The notes: generated from the sequence alone by a model not told the origin. 64,000 nt of DNA from Circinella umbellata (GCA_025093555.1 JAIWNF010000037.1:62001-126000); one strand, 5' to 3'. Numbered from the stretch's first letter, positions 36,808 to 55,174 are shown. Numbers and translations are program-made.

Positions 36808-39313
36808 AAATATAGAAATATGAGCATGAAGGATAAATTAAGGGAGAAAGCTTATAAATTGGTTCTATTACTATTCTGTATGTTATAATTCAAATCATTC
36901 TGTAAATACTTCAAACAACAAGGTTTTTAATCATAACAACTTTGTTCCCAATTATCTATAGATTTTATAAAAACCAAAATAATGGACAGAAAAAGAAGGG
37001 GGGAGGGGTAAATAATAAATTATTTCACCATGCATAAAAAAAATCAATATAAGTGTATAATGTACTTGCAAAAAAAAACAATATATCTTATAATAAAGTT
37101 GCATGTTTATTTATATGAATGGCAGAAAATAAAAATGAAAATAACCCCCCCTCCTTCATAGGTATAATGTAAATGTGTGTCGCTGTGTGTGTGTTTGTAT
37201 GTGAATATCTAATAACAGTAAAAGAATTATCCGTATGTATTACGTATACCTACAAAATAAATAATAATATTAATCTCGAAACAAATTGAACGTAATAATA
37301 ACTATATTTATATCAACAGTTATACGATACTAAGAAGAAAGAAACGTGTTTTTTTCCTCCTTCAAGCATTTAGTTAGTTTATTATATATATATATATAAA
37401 CCTTATTTTATATTTTTACAAATGAATTCAATTATATAGTCATTTCAATTATTATTATTATTGTGTAGATAGTAAATTCATTTACTAAAAAAGTACTATC
37501 TTCACCCACTGTTTCATTTTTTTCTAAAAAACTATACAAAGTACGCCACATTTTTTACTATTCAATATCAAAAAAAATCTATCTTAGCATTCCAAAACAT
37601 TGAATGGATTTTGGTAATTTTATTAGTAAGTTATAAAGATCCTTTTATCACATCAACTGTACAACCCATTTAATTATATACAATATCTCCAAGATAATTA
37701 TTATGGTCTAGAGTTTTTTGAATTGGTTTTTTTTTTCTTTCGGGTAAATTCTCCCCCCCTTTTTATTATTATTCTTTTTCCTCCTGCCCTCCCCCCTCTC
37801 TCTTCCTACCCTCCTTTTTTCTTATTATGAATGATGAATAAATATAAAAGCTGTATACATATATATATATATATACTTATAGATCGATTATTCTAGTTTT
37901 CTCTAATTATTCACATGTAATTTACAATAATAAAGTAAAACTTAAAAAACATTGATATGAAATAAATATAATTTTTTTACAAGGACTTGTGGACAATTTG
38001 AGTATAATAATAATGCTTACCTACAATTCTTTCTTATATATATATATATATACATCTATAACCAATATTCTAACATTTCCACTTCCTATGCAATAATATT
38101 AACCCGAAAACTAAAAGTTGTGTAATAAAACTTAAAAGTAAAATAATGGATCAAGAACAACAACAAAAAAAAAATAAGGAGGAGAGATAAGTGGTATAGT
38201 ACATACGTACGTAGTCATAGTAATAAATTAGAAGTAACTTAGTTGTTATGAGTAGTCTTGTATGACAACAAGTTTCAATTTTATATATATTCTTAGTTTC
38301 AACTAGTTATCGAATAACAACAACAACAGGCTATGATTAGGCACGATTGTTTTTGGAACTAAATAGTCATAAAAAGGGAGAATAATTCTACATTATATTT
38401 ATATACACGCACGTTTGCCCCACCCCCCTCCCCTTCTTTTTTTCTTTTTTTTCTCCAATTATATATAATAAACATTTATATATATATATATATAAAGATG
38501 TCACTTCTTGTGGTTTTTTTTTGCCATAAAGGGGTTTGATGGTAATAGAATCATTGGGGGGGGACAGGGCGAATAGAGAAATGGAGGATTATGTTCAAAA
38601 ATGACGACAAAATGTCAAAATATACCCATTTTATTATTTGTTTGGCAAATTGTCTCGGGGAGATAGTTTTTTTTCTTCTTGATACTACCTCTGTCTCCCC
38701 CTCCCTCTTCTATTTTAACTAAGAAAAAGAAAAAAGAAACCCCATTTTTATTTATTTTTTATCAAGATACCAGTTTCTTATCCTATTAAAATAAGAATCA
38801 AACATATACAATTTTATTTTTTTGCGGTTATATAGACTCTCTCTCCCTTTCCTCCCCAATTCGTGTTTAACAAAAAAAAAAAAAACCTCCCTTAAAAAAT
38901 CTACCTTCACCATCACCCCCTTTTTTTTTTTTTTTGTACACTTTTTTATCAAAAGAAACACAACAACAAGGCTGAAAAAAAAAAGAATAAGAAAAAAAAA
39001 AACTATTCTATCTTTTTATTTTTCAATATTTTTATTTTTATTTTTTTCTTTCTCCCTTTTTTTTTTCTTTGATTTTAACTTACATATTATATATCAAATC
39101 AAACAAAAAAAAGCAGTGAGCAGTAACAGTATCACACCTCATTCATTCACATACGTACTACTACTACTACTACTACACACACAGACACACACAGACATAC
39201 ATTATAAACAATATATCTTTCACAAAAAAAAGAAAGAAAGAAAAAAAGAACCATTGATAATTTTTTATTTTTCAATTTATAATAAAAGAAATAAAAAAGT
39301 AAAAAATTTCATA
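35784..39313. other. 3.5-kb intergenic region upstream of the G-alpha gene
   Basis: No supported gene on either strand. It contains (TAG)n near 36353-36371, (CT)n at 36773-36803, several (AT)n tracts and, from about 38,830, a strongly T-rich then A-rich stretch with (ACT)n and (CA)n, resembling a long fungal leader. It is the second largest gene-free stretch inside the gene-rich part. Confidence 0.5.
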
Positions 39314-40687
39314 ATGGGTTGCTGTCAGTCCACCGAAGCACAAGAAGGCAAAGCTCGTAATGAAGAGATTGAAAACCAAATTAAACGTGATAAATTGAAT
39401 TTACGTAATGAAGTCAAGATGTTGTTATTAGGTAAAAGAAAAAAAAACAACCGAATATCATATTATTCTCAAAAGAAAAACAAAAAGTAACCCTTTTTTT
39501 TGGTCTTAGGTGCTGGTGAATCTGGCAAGTCAACGATTCTTAAACAAATGAAATTAATTCATGATGATGGTTATTCTTTGGATGAACGTGAAGCATTTAA
39601 AGAAATTATTTTTTCAAATACAATACAATCCATTCGTGTTATATTAGAAGCAATGGATGATATGGGTATTCCATTAAAAGAACCAGAAAATCAACATCAT
39701 GCTGCTATTATAATGGAAATGCCAGCACAAATTGAACGCGATTCTTTACCGCCTGAGGTAACACAAGCTGTACGTGCATTATGGAAAGATTCAAATTTAC
39801 AACAAGTATTTGAAAGAAGTCGTGAATATCAATTAAATGATTCTGCTAAATAGTAAGTAGAGTTTGAAGGGAGAAGGAAAGAGAGTATACATATATTAAT
39901 AATTATATATTGTATATAAATAGTTATTTTGATTCTATTGATCGTATTGGTGATCCAAATTATGTTCCAACAGATCAAGATGTATTACGTTCACGTGTAA
40001 AAACAACGGGTATTACTGAAACAACATTTGTTATTGGAGATTTAACATATCGTATGTTTGATGTGGGTGGTCAAAGATCAGAACGTAAAAAATGGATTCA
40101 TTGTTTTGAAAATGTAACAGCCATTATTTTTTTGGTTGCTATATCAGAATATGATCAAGTTTTAATTGAAGATGAAACTGTGGTACGTAAAAAAAATTGT
40201 TTAGATGAAAGCTTTATTATATATAGAATACGTAAATGATAAAGATAATAACAACATTTTATTTGATATAGAATCGTATGCAAGAAGCTTTAACACTTTT
40301 TGATTCAATTTGTAATTCAAGATGGTTTGTAAAAACATCTATTATTTTATTCTTGAATAAGATTGACATATTTAAAGAAAAATTACCGAAACATCCGCTT
40401 GTTGAAAGTTTCCCCGATTTTAAAGGTAAAAGGAAAAAAAAAAAATCCACCGAAAAAATATAATATATAATTGAACTTGGAACTTTCAATTTTTGATAGG
40501 ATCGAATACATATGATGAAGCAAGTGATTATATTTTGAATCGATTCGTTTCATTAAATCAATCAGATACAAAACAAATTTATACCCACCTTACATGTGCT
40601 ACTGATACAAAACAAATTAGATTTGTTATGGCAGCAGTGAATGATATCATTATTCAAAATAATTTAAGAGATGTTGGTCTTTTATAA
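39314..40687 (+). CDS. Heterotrimeric G-protein alpha subunit, 353 residues
   Basis: Five exons: 39314-39431, 39510-39852, 39924-40182, 40272-40425, 40500-40687 (1062 nt). The N-terminus MGCCQS carries Gly2 for myristoylation and Cys3/Cys4 for palmitoylation. The P-loop GAGESGKST is at 40-48. Then come [11 protein letters not shown] (switch I arginine and threonine), [13 protein letters not shown] (switch II, catalytic Gln), FLNKIDIF and TCATDT (guanine contacts). The length is exactly that of classic fungal/Gi-type subunits. The last residues NLRDVGLL have Val where Gi-like proteins carry the pertussis-toxin-modified Cys at position -4. It couples a seven-helix receptor to cAMP or MAPK signalling at the plasma membrane (family knowledge). 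The receptor cannot be named from sequence. Confidence 0.95.
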
Positions 40688-42948
40688 ACTTTTTTATTAT
40701 TATCATTATCATTATCATTACTATTACTATTACTATTCATTATTCATTATGAATAGTAATAATAAAAGAGTGACAATTCATTCTTCTTATTTCTCCTCCT
40801 CCCTCAATATAATATATATTCTTCTCATTCTTTCTCTCTCTCCAAATTTTAATATCAAAGGAACAACTTTTCCCTTTGATTATAGTTTCTACATAATGTA
40901 CATCTCTTTTCTTCTCACTCTCACTCTCTCTCTCTCTCTCACACAAAACACATATTTTGCACACACATCACACACTTTTTTTCTTATTACAAAACAGTGA
41001 AAAACTGCATCCTAAATAACTTGAATTTTTTTTTTTTTTTACAGAATAATAATTTGTTTTACTATTAACTATTATTATTATTATTATTATTTCTCTAATT
41101 TATATATACAACTTTTTTTTTGTGAGGTAAAAAAAAAAAAAACATGATTTTTCTTTACTCCTTAAAAAAAACCATACTTTATGTTCTAATTCTATTTTTT
41201 TTTCTTTTATATGTACGTAGCATGTAAAGTTTGGGAGGATGTAAAAACTGTTGTGTTACATAAAATTATATAGCCACATGTTCTAATTCTTTTGTGAAAC
41301 TTTCGAAATGTTAAGGAGATGAATTGGGGAAAGCTCATTCTTTTTCTCCTCGTTTATAGTTTTATTACAAGTAGCCAAGTTCAACTTGTTTTTTTTTTAA
41401 AAAAAAGTTTAAAAACAGAGTGTGTGTCTAAATAGACTGTCATATTTGATCTTTAATGAGCAGACATAATGCATATGTTTTTGGTTGCTGTCGTTCTTCT
41501 CGTTGTACGTACTCGTGTCGCACACGCGTCCTCGCCCATTCTTAATATATCATTAAAAAAACAAATTCCCCTGTCAATCTTTAGGATTACTTGGAATCAA
41601 ATAATTCACTTGATGATATTTGCTCCTGAATATAAAAAAAAAAGCATTATCAAAATGATAACATTTGATAATGATCCGAACGGAAGTTAAGGGGAGAGGG
41701 GAGGGAGGGGGGAGAGGAGAGTTTTTATCTCATAATTCTATAAGCCAACTTATTTATTTTTGTAACTACGTTACTACGTACTGTTGTTTAATAAGAATAT
41801 TGTTACCAAGGAACTATATAATTATTGTTCTATAGCAACCAAAACCCTCAAACCAGTTCTCTTTTTGAAACTACATCAAATCATTGTGGTGCACTGATGA
41901 TCCATACGTAGCATGTAAAAAATAAAAAAAAATAAAAAACAAATAACCACACATGTTCTCACTCAAAAAGGATATTTGTCCCGGTGTAGAGTATATTAAA
42001 GTTTCAAGGTTTAATCTTGCATAATTTTTACATATAACTAAAAAAAAAAATGTCCAGTTTTTCGGCCCGGATGAATGTTGTACTAGATGCTTTTTTACAT
42101 CTTGTTCTTCGGGACTTTTTTTCAACAAGAATATATAAATATATTAATTCCCTTTACTAAAAAATCGGGAATGGTGGGAAGAGAGATACATATTTGTTAA
42201 AAGTTTATTACCGTAACAACGAAAAACTGTTTACATATTTTTTTATGCAAGACAAAAAAAAAACCCTTTTTTTTTTGTCACTATACTAACACTTTTTTAG
42301 AATTTATTTTCGCAAAAAAAAAAAAATGTGATTATTTGTTTTTGTTTTTTTTTTTAATTTAATCGCAATAAGCAACAATAATAAAACAAGATATAAACAG
42401 AACAAAGTAAAAGACAGGTTGTTTTTAGCTTTGTTATATCTAGTAGTAATTTAGAATGAATCTTTTTTTTTTTCATCTATCCACCTTACGTAATTCTTCT
42501 ACGAAATATTTCTTCATACATATCATTATTATTATTTCATTAATATGTTGTTGGATCTATTATCAGAAAACAAACGATAAATAATAAAAATTAATTCCAA
42601 AAATTTTCTTCTTTTAAACCCTTCCCCTTCAAGTTTCAACTTGTAAACAAGCCCGAAACCAATAAGTATAATAGTTTAAACCCTCTTATAGTAACTAGAC
42701 ATTATATATAATTATGATTATTATATAACTTTTTTTTTGTATAAAATTATAGTATTGTATTCAACCCGATTGGATAATTTTTTTTTTACTTCCATCTTTT
42801 AAAGAAAAGAAAAAAAAACGTTTCATCCTTTTTTTCTCGACTTTTTTAAAAAAAAATCTTTTTTTTTTTAATAGAATCCCCCTTTTTTTTCTTCTTTTAT
42901 TATTAATAATAAATCTCTATAATAATACTAATAGTAATAATAATAATA
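40688..42948. other. Intergenic, 2.3 kb
   Basis: No convincing gene. A 73-codon frame at 41469 starts with a hydrophobic leader-like sequence, but it lacks downstream structure or splice support and I leave it out. The last 150 bases before 42949 are T-rich then (AAT)-rich, a probable promoter and leader. Confidence 0.45.
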
Positions 42949-44582
42949 ATGACACTACCAGACGACAGTAAAACAATAACCACCACAACAGACGAAAGAA
43001 CACCACTTTTATCGAATACAACAACTATTCATTCCCATTCCATTAGTTCAACACCATTACCACGTTCTTCTTCGTCATGTATAAATATGATTGGAAAAAA
43101 AGATAAAAATAATAATAATAATAAATCTTCTTCTTATTCAACAAAAAGAAAACTTTGGACTGCTGCTACTTTGGCTATATTGTTTTTTGTTACTGAATTA
43201 ATTGCTGGTTATTTTGCAAATTCATTGGGTAAAAATTATTATTATTATTATTATTATTTTTTCTACCCTTTTTTGTTTCAAACCCCCCCCCCAAATTGGG
43301 AATATATTAATTTTTCTTTTTTTTTTATACAGCATTAATGTCAGATGCTTTTCATTTATTATCGGATGTGGCTAGTTTTATTGTTGCATTAGGTGCCATT
43401 TATTTAGCTGAAAGACCCGCTACAAACCGTAAGTTAATATATATATATATCTAATTATCAAAAGTGTGGGCGTCAAATTCTAAATCATGGATATATATAT
43501 ATATATATATATATAATAGGTCATACTTATGGATTTCATCGTGCTGAAGTAATAGCTGCTGTCGTTTCTGTTATGACAATTTGGGTTTTAACAGCATTTT
43601 TAGTTCATGAAGCTATACAAAGAATTAGGTTTCCACAAGAAATTAATGCTCGTTTGGTAAAGAATATACTTTTCTTTTGAATTACGTAAATAAATGAATA
43701 TTAATTAAAACCCTTAACTATAGATGTGTATTACTGCAGCTATTGGCGTAGCTGTAAATTTAGTGTAATTATTATATTATGTTTTTATGTTATATGTTGT
43801 GAATAATTAAATGAGGGAATTCTTTATTTATATTCATATTTATATTTTTAGTCTTGCATATATTCTTGGCGGTCATCATCATCATCATGGTCATAGTCAT
43901 GAAGAGCATCATCATGATATTGAAGATAATCATGGACATCATCATAAGGTAAAAATAAAATAATAACATATAATATATATATTTGCTAATGAAAGAATAT
44001 ATATTAGGAAACCAATATAAATTTACGTGCTGCAGCACTTCATGTTTTGGGTGATCTATTAGCTGCTGTTGGTAATTAATGATATATATACAAGTATCGT
44101 ACAAGTAGTATGAACTAATCTATAATATATATTTATATATGTTCTACATAGGTGTATTGATCTCTTCTATCATTTTATTATTCAAACCTGAATATACTAT
44201 TGTGGATCCTATTTGTACATTTATTTTCGCTATTTTAGTTCTTTATACAACATATCATTTGATTATAGATTCCATAGGTGTATTAATGGAAGGAGTACCC
44301 AGTCATATTCAAACAGAATCTATTATTAATGCATTAAATACAATTCCTGGTGTTCTTACTATTCATGATCTTCACGTATGGACTTTATCTCCTGGTAAAA
44401 CGTCATTAACAGCTCATATTATGATTTCACAAAAAGTAGAATTTGATTATGATACTATTTTGGCTCAAAGTCAACATATTATTTGTAATGATTTTGGTGT
44501 ACATCATTCTACTTTACAAATTGAATCAGAAAAAGCTCGTTTTACAAGTCATTGTAAACCAGAACTTTGTTCTTCTTGTTAA
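42949..44582 (+). CDS. Cation diffusion facilitator, zinc transporter (Zrc1/ZnT type), 381 residues
   Basis: Seven exons: 42949-43228, 43333-43428, 43520-43656, 43724-43764, 43852-43948, 44008-44071, 44152-44582 (1146 nt). After a Ser/Thr-rich cytosolic N-terminus (ERTPLLSN is a dileucine-type sorting signal) come six membrane helices. The metal site is H101-x3-D105 in helix 2 (HLLSD) and H229-x3-D233 in helix 5 (HVLGD), the HD-HD pattern of zinc-selective members. A His-rich loop lies between helices 4 and 5 (GGHHHHHGHSHEEHHHD). The C-terminal cytosolic domain contains VPSHIQTES and VHDLHVWTL-like IHDLHVWTLS, and ends in a Cys-rich tail (HCKPELCSSC). It probably loads zinc into the vacuole or secretory pathway in exchange for protons. 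Cobalt may be a second substrate. Confidence 0.92.
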
Positions 44583-47230
<2,648 letters not shown>

Positions 47231-47869
47231 TAATAATTTTGTAATTCTCTCTCCCCTCATCCAAAAAACAAAAAAAAAAAACAAAAAAAAAACCATCATT
47301 TCATCCTCATTTTTCTTTTTCATACCAAATATATCCCCCCCAAAGCTTTTTTTTTTCACACTCACACACTATAAACGCCCTATCTATTTATTTTTTTGCC
47401 AACACTAAAAATGTTCACATTGACTATACTTTATATATCCATTCCATCTTTTGTTTTTTTTTTTTTTTTTTTTGTATTATACATCTTTTTTTTTTCCTCC
47501 CATTTTACTTACCCCCCACACATAAATCCCCGCCCCCTTGTACATGAGTTCTCTTATTTATTTATTTATTTATAATTTTTTTTTTACACGCTAAATATAT
47601 TAAAACTAATCTTTTATTTTTTTGATTGATTGAAACCTTTTATTATTTTTTGTATAATGTGCTTGAAAATGTGTGTGTGTGTTTTTTAAAAAGAAGAAAA
47701 GGGTGAACTTTTTGGTTATTTTTTTTTATATTAGTTGTGTGTGTGTGTGTGTGTGTGTGTGTGGGAGAACTTTCTAAATAATAATCATAATTATTTTTTT
47801 TGTTGTTGTTTGTTGTTATGGGCGTGTGTGTGTGGGGGGGGGACGAAAGGAAAGATAACCCCCTCATCT
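47231..47869. other. Intergenic between convergent gut1 and ssc1
   Basis: 639 bases with long T runs (about 47455-47474), (TTTA)n near 47556-47572 and (GT)n at 47736-47763. It holds the 3' untranslated regions of both genes. Confidence 0.5.
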
Positions 47870-50606
<2,737 letters not shown>

Positions 50607-50994
50607 TTTGTTGGTGATGTTTTTTGGAATATAAATATATAACTAGGGTTTAATTTATTGCTATATATATATATTTATATATGTATGTACTGTATATATA
50701 AGAAGAAAAAGAAAGAAAAGAGGAAGGAAATAAAAAAAACGACGCGCGGGACATTTTTTTTTTGTAAGAAAATGCATGAAAAAGTCACGCAGTTTCTTTG
50801 CTTCTTTACCTTATTTGTACATTTCTACTATTATCATACGTATGTGAGCTCATACTTGAATCATCCTTAATATAACCCTCCTTTGCCCACCCCCCCAACA
50901 TCATCCCCCCCAAACATTTATAGAACCAAAAAAAAAAAACACAATCATCATTTTTCTTTTCTTTTTTCTTTGTTTTTTCTTTACTTTAATAAGC
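50607..50994. promoter_or_regulatory. Divergent promoter region, ssc1/GFA gene
   Basis: 388 bp separate the two start codons. The stretch holds an (AT)-rich block (50660-50700), a purine block and C-runs. I looked for tandem heat-shock elements and saw only isolated GAA and TTC triplets, not a clear three-unit element. Confidence 0.45.
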
Positions 50995-51996
50995 ATGGAA
51001 CTAAAAGGATCCTGTCATTGTGAAAAAGTGAAAATATCTTTTATATCACATACTCCTTCTCCGGTACGTAAATTATCCATCTCTATCCCACATCCCAAAA
51101 TCGGAATATTGGAGGGGGGGGAAAGGGTAGAAGGTTTATATATATGATATAATTAACAATGTTTTTTTCATTTTAGTTTTTACGTTGCTATTGGTAAATT
51201 TTGATGACGAAAGATAAAAATACTTTATAAAGTAACTAACTATATATATAAAAGTTCAATTTGTCGTAAATGTCAAGGAGGTGGTGGATATGCTATCAAT
51301 ATCATGGGTGTGGTTAGTATATATCTTTGTATAATAATAAGTAAATGGAAACTAAAGTGTCCTTTATATATATATATATATATATATCATATATAATAGA
51401 AAGATAGTTTAAAAGTGGAAGGCTCAGAATTTGTAAAGTACGTAATAATTTTTTTTCTTGGATTTATAAAATAATTTTCTAAACCCAAAATCTTATATAT
51501 AAAATATTAGAGAATATAGAGCTTTACGTGATAAAAAATCGGGTGAACTTTGGTATATATATATAAATCAGTACTAAATAATATAAAGCCTAACAATTTT
51601 ATTTACGTATTAACTATTCTATATATATTTTTTTAGTGGTAATAAACGTTATTTTTGTGGTGAATGTGGTAAGTATATAAACATAATTAAAGAGAAAAGT
51701 CCAAAACACTGTTTTTATCTTACCTAAACCTACTATATAAATCTATTTTACTTGAAGGTTCCCATTTATATGCGTATTGTGAAGAATATGCAGATTCGAT
51801 TTATCCAATGGCATGTGCTATTGATACACCATTACCATTTGTGGAATATAAAGATATTTATCATATTATGCTCAACAAGGATTCTAAAGCAAATTGGGTT
51901 ATTGCACCTGAAATGAATCCAGAAAAACATGCTTTTAGTGATTATCCTGATGTATCTTTAGAAGATTGGCATAAAAAAAATAATCGTTATGTTTAA
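50995..51996 (+). CDS. GFA/CENP-V-type zinc protein, 161 residues
   Basis: Seven exons: 50995-51063, 51177-51193, 51255-51312, 51400-51437, 51510-51542, 51637-51668, 51758-51996 (486 nt). Five exons are under 60 nt and the second is a 17-nt microexon. The zinc-binding pattern of the Mss4-like fold is complete: C7-x-C9 (GSCHCEKVKISF), C27/C29 with C32 and C35 (RCYCSICRKCQGGG), and C79-x2-C82 (YFCGECGSHLY). Relatives include S-(hydroxymethyl)glutathione synthase-like (formaldehyde-adduct) enzymes and CENP-V. Many are uncharacterised, so glutathione-linked chemistry is only a family-level suggestion. The C-terminal third ends DVSLEDWHKKNNRYV. It is convergent with the C78 peptidase gene. Confidence 0.88.
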
Positions 51997-52227
51997 AAAA
52001 TTGTTATTACCCTAATGATTATTAAAGAAGAACGTTGCGTATTTGTTTATTTATATGTATATAAGATTGAGAGAGAGAGAGAAGGTGTAGCTGCAAGAAT
52101 AAGAAATAAACAAACAAGAGACTGTTTTTTTGCTTGGGGGGTAGGGTAGGGGGATATTTATATAAAATATATCATATTGCTTTAATCCTTTTTATATGCG
52201 AGTGTAGTGTATATGTCTTTTTTTTTT

Positions 52228-53858
52228 TTACAAAGCATCTGTACTAGTTACAATTTTCATAGCTTCACGTTCTTTTTCATCCAACAAATATCCTTTTTCA
52301 TCATTCCATGATAGGTACCCACCCTGTGGTCTTTCATCTTTTACCTCACCAAGTACAAGGAGTTGATATTGTCTATTTTTAGCAATTGCCTTGGCATCTA
52401 CACGGAATGGTCTTAATAAATTGGAAGGAAGATGTGTACGAGGTTTCCAATTGGACAGTATTCTTGATGCAAAAGATGTTTTTGATGATGTTGATTTTTT
52501 TTCTTGTTGTTCTGATATTTTTCGTGATTGTGATTTATTATTATCCTCCTCCCCCTCTTCCTCCTCCTCTTCTTCTTCTGAATCACCATTTTGAGAACAC
52601 GATGAAGATAAAGTGGATTCATCCATATCATCTTCTGGTTCAGTTCTTGATCGATAAGAACGTAACATACGACGACCAGGATCAAACATAATTAAATTAC
52701 GTTTACCATTTTGAAGTAATTCTATACCAATGACCGTACGACTGTGTCCAGAATGTTGGAGATAAAGAGGGGGTCGTTGCGTAATATAGACAGTTTTATC
52801 TTTCATATCCGTAGGATGATCATCCTCTTCATTTTCATCTTGTTTTGATACAGCATTTTGAAAATAAGATTGAATCCAATCAAATAATGTTTCATGTGTA
52901 TTATGAGGTCCAGAAGGGCGATGAAAATCAAGTATAGTACATCGAATACCAAGATAAACAAGCATTGAATACACTTCTGTTGTGCCAATCCATTTACGTG
53001 TTTTATAAACCCGATTATTTAATTGTTTTGCACCTTGAACATCAAATCCATCTTTCCAAGCACGTTCCAATAAAAGTTGTAATCCAGATATATCAGTTAC
53101 TTGACGTAAAATAGAATCCCCTGCTTCTTGTTTTCGTTGTAAAAAGGTCATCAACATTTGACAATTTCGATAACCGCAACCCCATCCTAAATCCATGAAA
53201 CCTGTAGCAATATGATCCGTGTAAGGACTACACAAATAAGCAGACACTGTACTCTTATTTTTACGATTTGAATTTGTAAATTGAGGTTCCAATCGTGGTA
53301 TGACACCTTTTATATATATAAAAGTTATTATTATTATTATTATTTTCATTGTCTTCTCTCTCTCTCTCTCTCTCTCTCTCTTCATATATTAATAAAGGAT
53401 TACCTGGTGTTCGACTTTTTTCTTCAAGTGCTGACAGAATTTGCCATAATTCTTCATCCGCATTAATATAGGTTCTTGCTAAGTTTCTTGTGATAATAAC
53501 ATCATCATTATCATATTCCTTTTGTCTTTTAACATCTTTTTGCTGATAAAGATCAGATTCGTATGATTCTTTTCGCTAAAAAAAGAGTTTTTATTTTGCA
53601 CGGTCGAAATAGGGGTGGGGAGAGGAAAAGAAAAAAAAAGAAGAAGAAGGTGGTCCGTGTATATATATATATATATAAAAGATAATAATAATAATATATA
53701 TTTTTATTTTTTTTCCAACTGTTACCTTCTGAAGAGTGTAAAGGCTGTTGTTGGCCTACCTTTAAAGGTGATATTCCTTGCAGGGGTTTATTTTCAATAG
53801 GTGGTGTTGTTGTAGGTCGATGATCTGGATGACGAGTTTCCATATGGTACAATTGCAT
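52228..53858 (-). CDS. zup1: C78-family peptidase, ZUFSP/ZUP1-type deubiquitinase
   Basis: Exons: 53858-53760 (or to 53726), 53575-53404 (or from 53568), 53306-52228. Both pairings keep frame, giving 449 or 458 residues. The catalytic core shows GWGCGYRN (Cys134 or 143), TRKWIGTTEVYSMLVYLGIR, HSRTVIGIEL (His) and LIMFDPGRRM (Asp), then LLVLGEVK near the end. An acidic low-complexity insert (poly-Glu, Lys/Ser-rich) separates the FDP motif from RPFRVDAKAIAKNRQYQLLV. ZUP1 cleaves K63-linked ubiquitin chains in genome maintenance (family knowledge). Upstream of ATG53858 the frame reads KKLPKE, and LPKEMQLYHMETRHPDH looks like the second half of a ubiquitin-binding C2H2-like finger whose CxxC half I could not find. 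The true start may lie in an unseen exon. Confidence 0.85.
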
Positions 53859-54907
53859 TTCCTTGGGAAGTTTCTTATGTAAAGAGTAAAAAGAAAAAAA
53901 AAAAAGAAAGAAAGAAAAAAAGAGACAGAAAGAGAGTATATTAGTGTTAAAAAAGAAGGAGTTGAAAAAATAGTTTAGTTGTTAAAAAAAAAAAAGTCCA
54001 TTGTCAGATGATATGTATAAGAGTTGACAGCGAAATAAAGGACTCTATATATTTACACTGTTGATTACAATTCTGCTCTAAGCATATCATTAGAGTTTAA
54101 TCACTCAAGTGATGGGTCATTATTCAAAGTTTTAAAAAAAATATATGTATGCATATATGATGTATGTGCATACATATGTGTTCTAAGACAGGATTTTTAC
54201 AAAAAGTAATATTGCACCCCCAGTAGAGAATCTTGTCGCTGAGTAATTGAAAACCACACAATGGTTGGCAGTATGTTTACAACGTACAATCAAACCATGG
54301 GCTGTGAAAATGCCATTGATGGAAAAACAGGCAGGACCTGAACCTCCATGGATTACATTGTCGTTCCGATTCTTTTTTTTACACAAGCATCGCTTATATC
54401 ACACAGCGAAATGTTTTTTTTTGTAAAATGGTTAACTTTGACGCGTAATTCCACAACATACGTTTATTGAAGAATTGTTTTTACGTACATTATGAACTCG
54501 ACTTCTCGTATAAAAAAAATAGCGGAGAAAGTGTAACACAAGGGATTATAGGCTTGAGGAAACATACCAGTGCGAATTATCATGCCTTCAAACCTCAGAC
54601 CTTGCACCTAAGAGAGAAATGGCCTGTTTATATCAATCAAGAAAAAGTTAATTTTTTTTTTACAAAGCTGAAGATAGGGAAAAGTTGGTTTTTGAGTGTT
54701 TCCAATAACTACAAAAAAAACAGTTTAGATATTGCATGTTTCGTGCTTCCACACAGAGATGAGCTAAGTGAAGTATGAAAAAGAGGAATATAGTATGAAA
54801 ACAAGCAACTTTTTCTTTCTTTTATGATATCAAAATCTTCTTTTGGGGATACAAGCTTGTAGAAAGAGAGTTCCATGGAACTGTGGAAATCATTTTCGCA
54901 TAGGTGT
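53859..54907. other. Spacer with possible element remnant
   Basis: About 1 kb. A palindromic TATGTATGCATAT/ATGTGCATACATA pair lies at about 54143-54177. An open stretch at 54467-54778 (plus) has no domain I recognise and could be transposon-derived, because repeat sequences follow it. I do not call it a gene. Confidence 0.35.
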
Positions 54908-54995
54908 AATGAGTCGCCAAACCGTAGCCCTGGAAAAGGGATCGATACAAAGCGAAGGGACGCAAGCCACGAAGGTACAAAGGTGAAAAAGGCTC
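54908..54995 (+). repeat. Diverged inverted copy of the 2.85-2.93-kb sequence
   Basis: AGTCGCCAAACCGTAG, then CCTGGA, GAT, AAAGCGA and AAGGC match the reverse complement of 2935-2845 in order. One frame (SPNRSPG..., D-x-KR, VKKA) is open in both copies, and the length difference in the middle is a multiple of three. Confidence 0.6.
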
Positions 54996-55174
54996 GTACT
55001 ATATAATTATATATGTACGTGTTACTGATACAAATTGATAATCGATAATTTATTTATCAGGTTCGAGCTGAACTCATTTTGGAAAAATATTCAAAAGAAA
55101 TCACAAGACAAAATGGATCAGTAATACTAGACCATTTTTATAGTCAAATCAACGGCTATTCTACTTTCTTTTCT

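Noticed and set aside
41469..41690. 73-codon frame with a hydrophobic leader
   Set aside because: It looks like a signal peptide, but the rest lacks cysteines or structure, with no splice or promoter support.
50607..50994. Heat-shock element upstream of ssc1
   Set aside because: Only isolated GAA and TTC triplets, not three contiguous alternating units.
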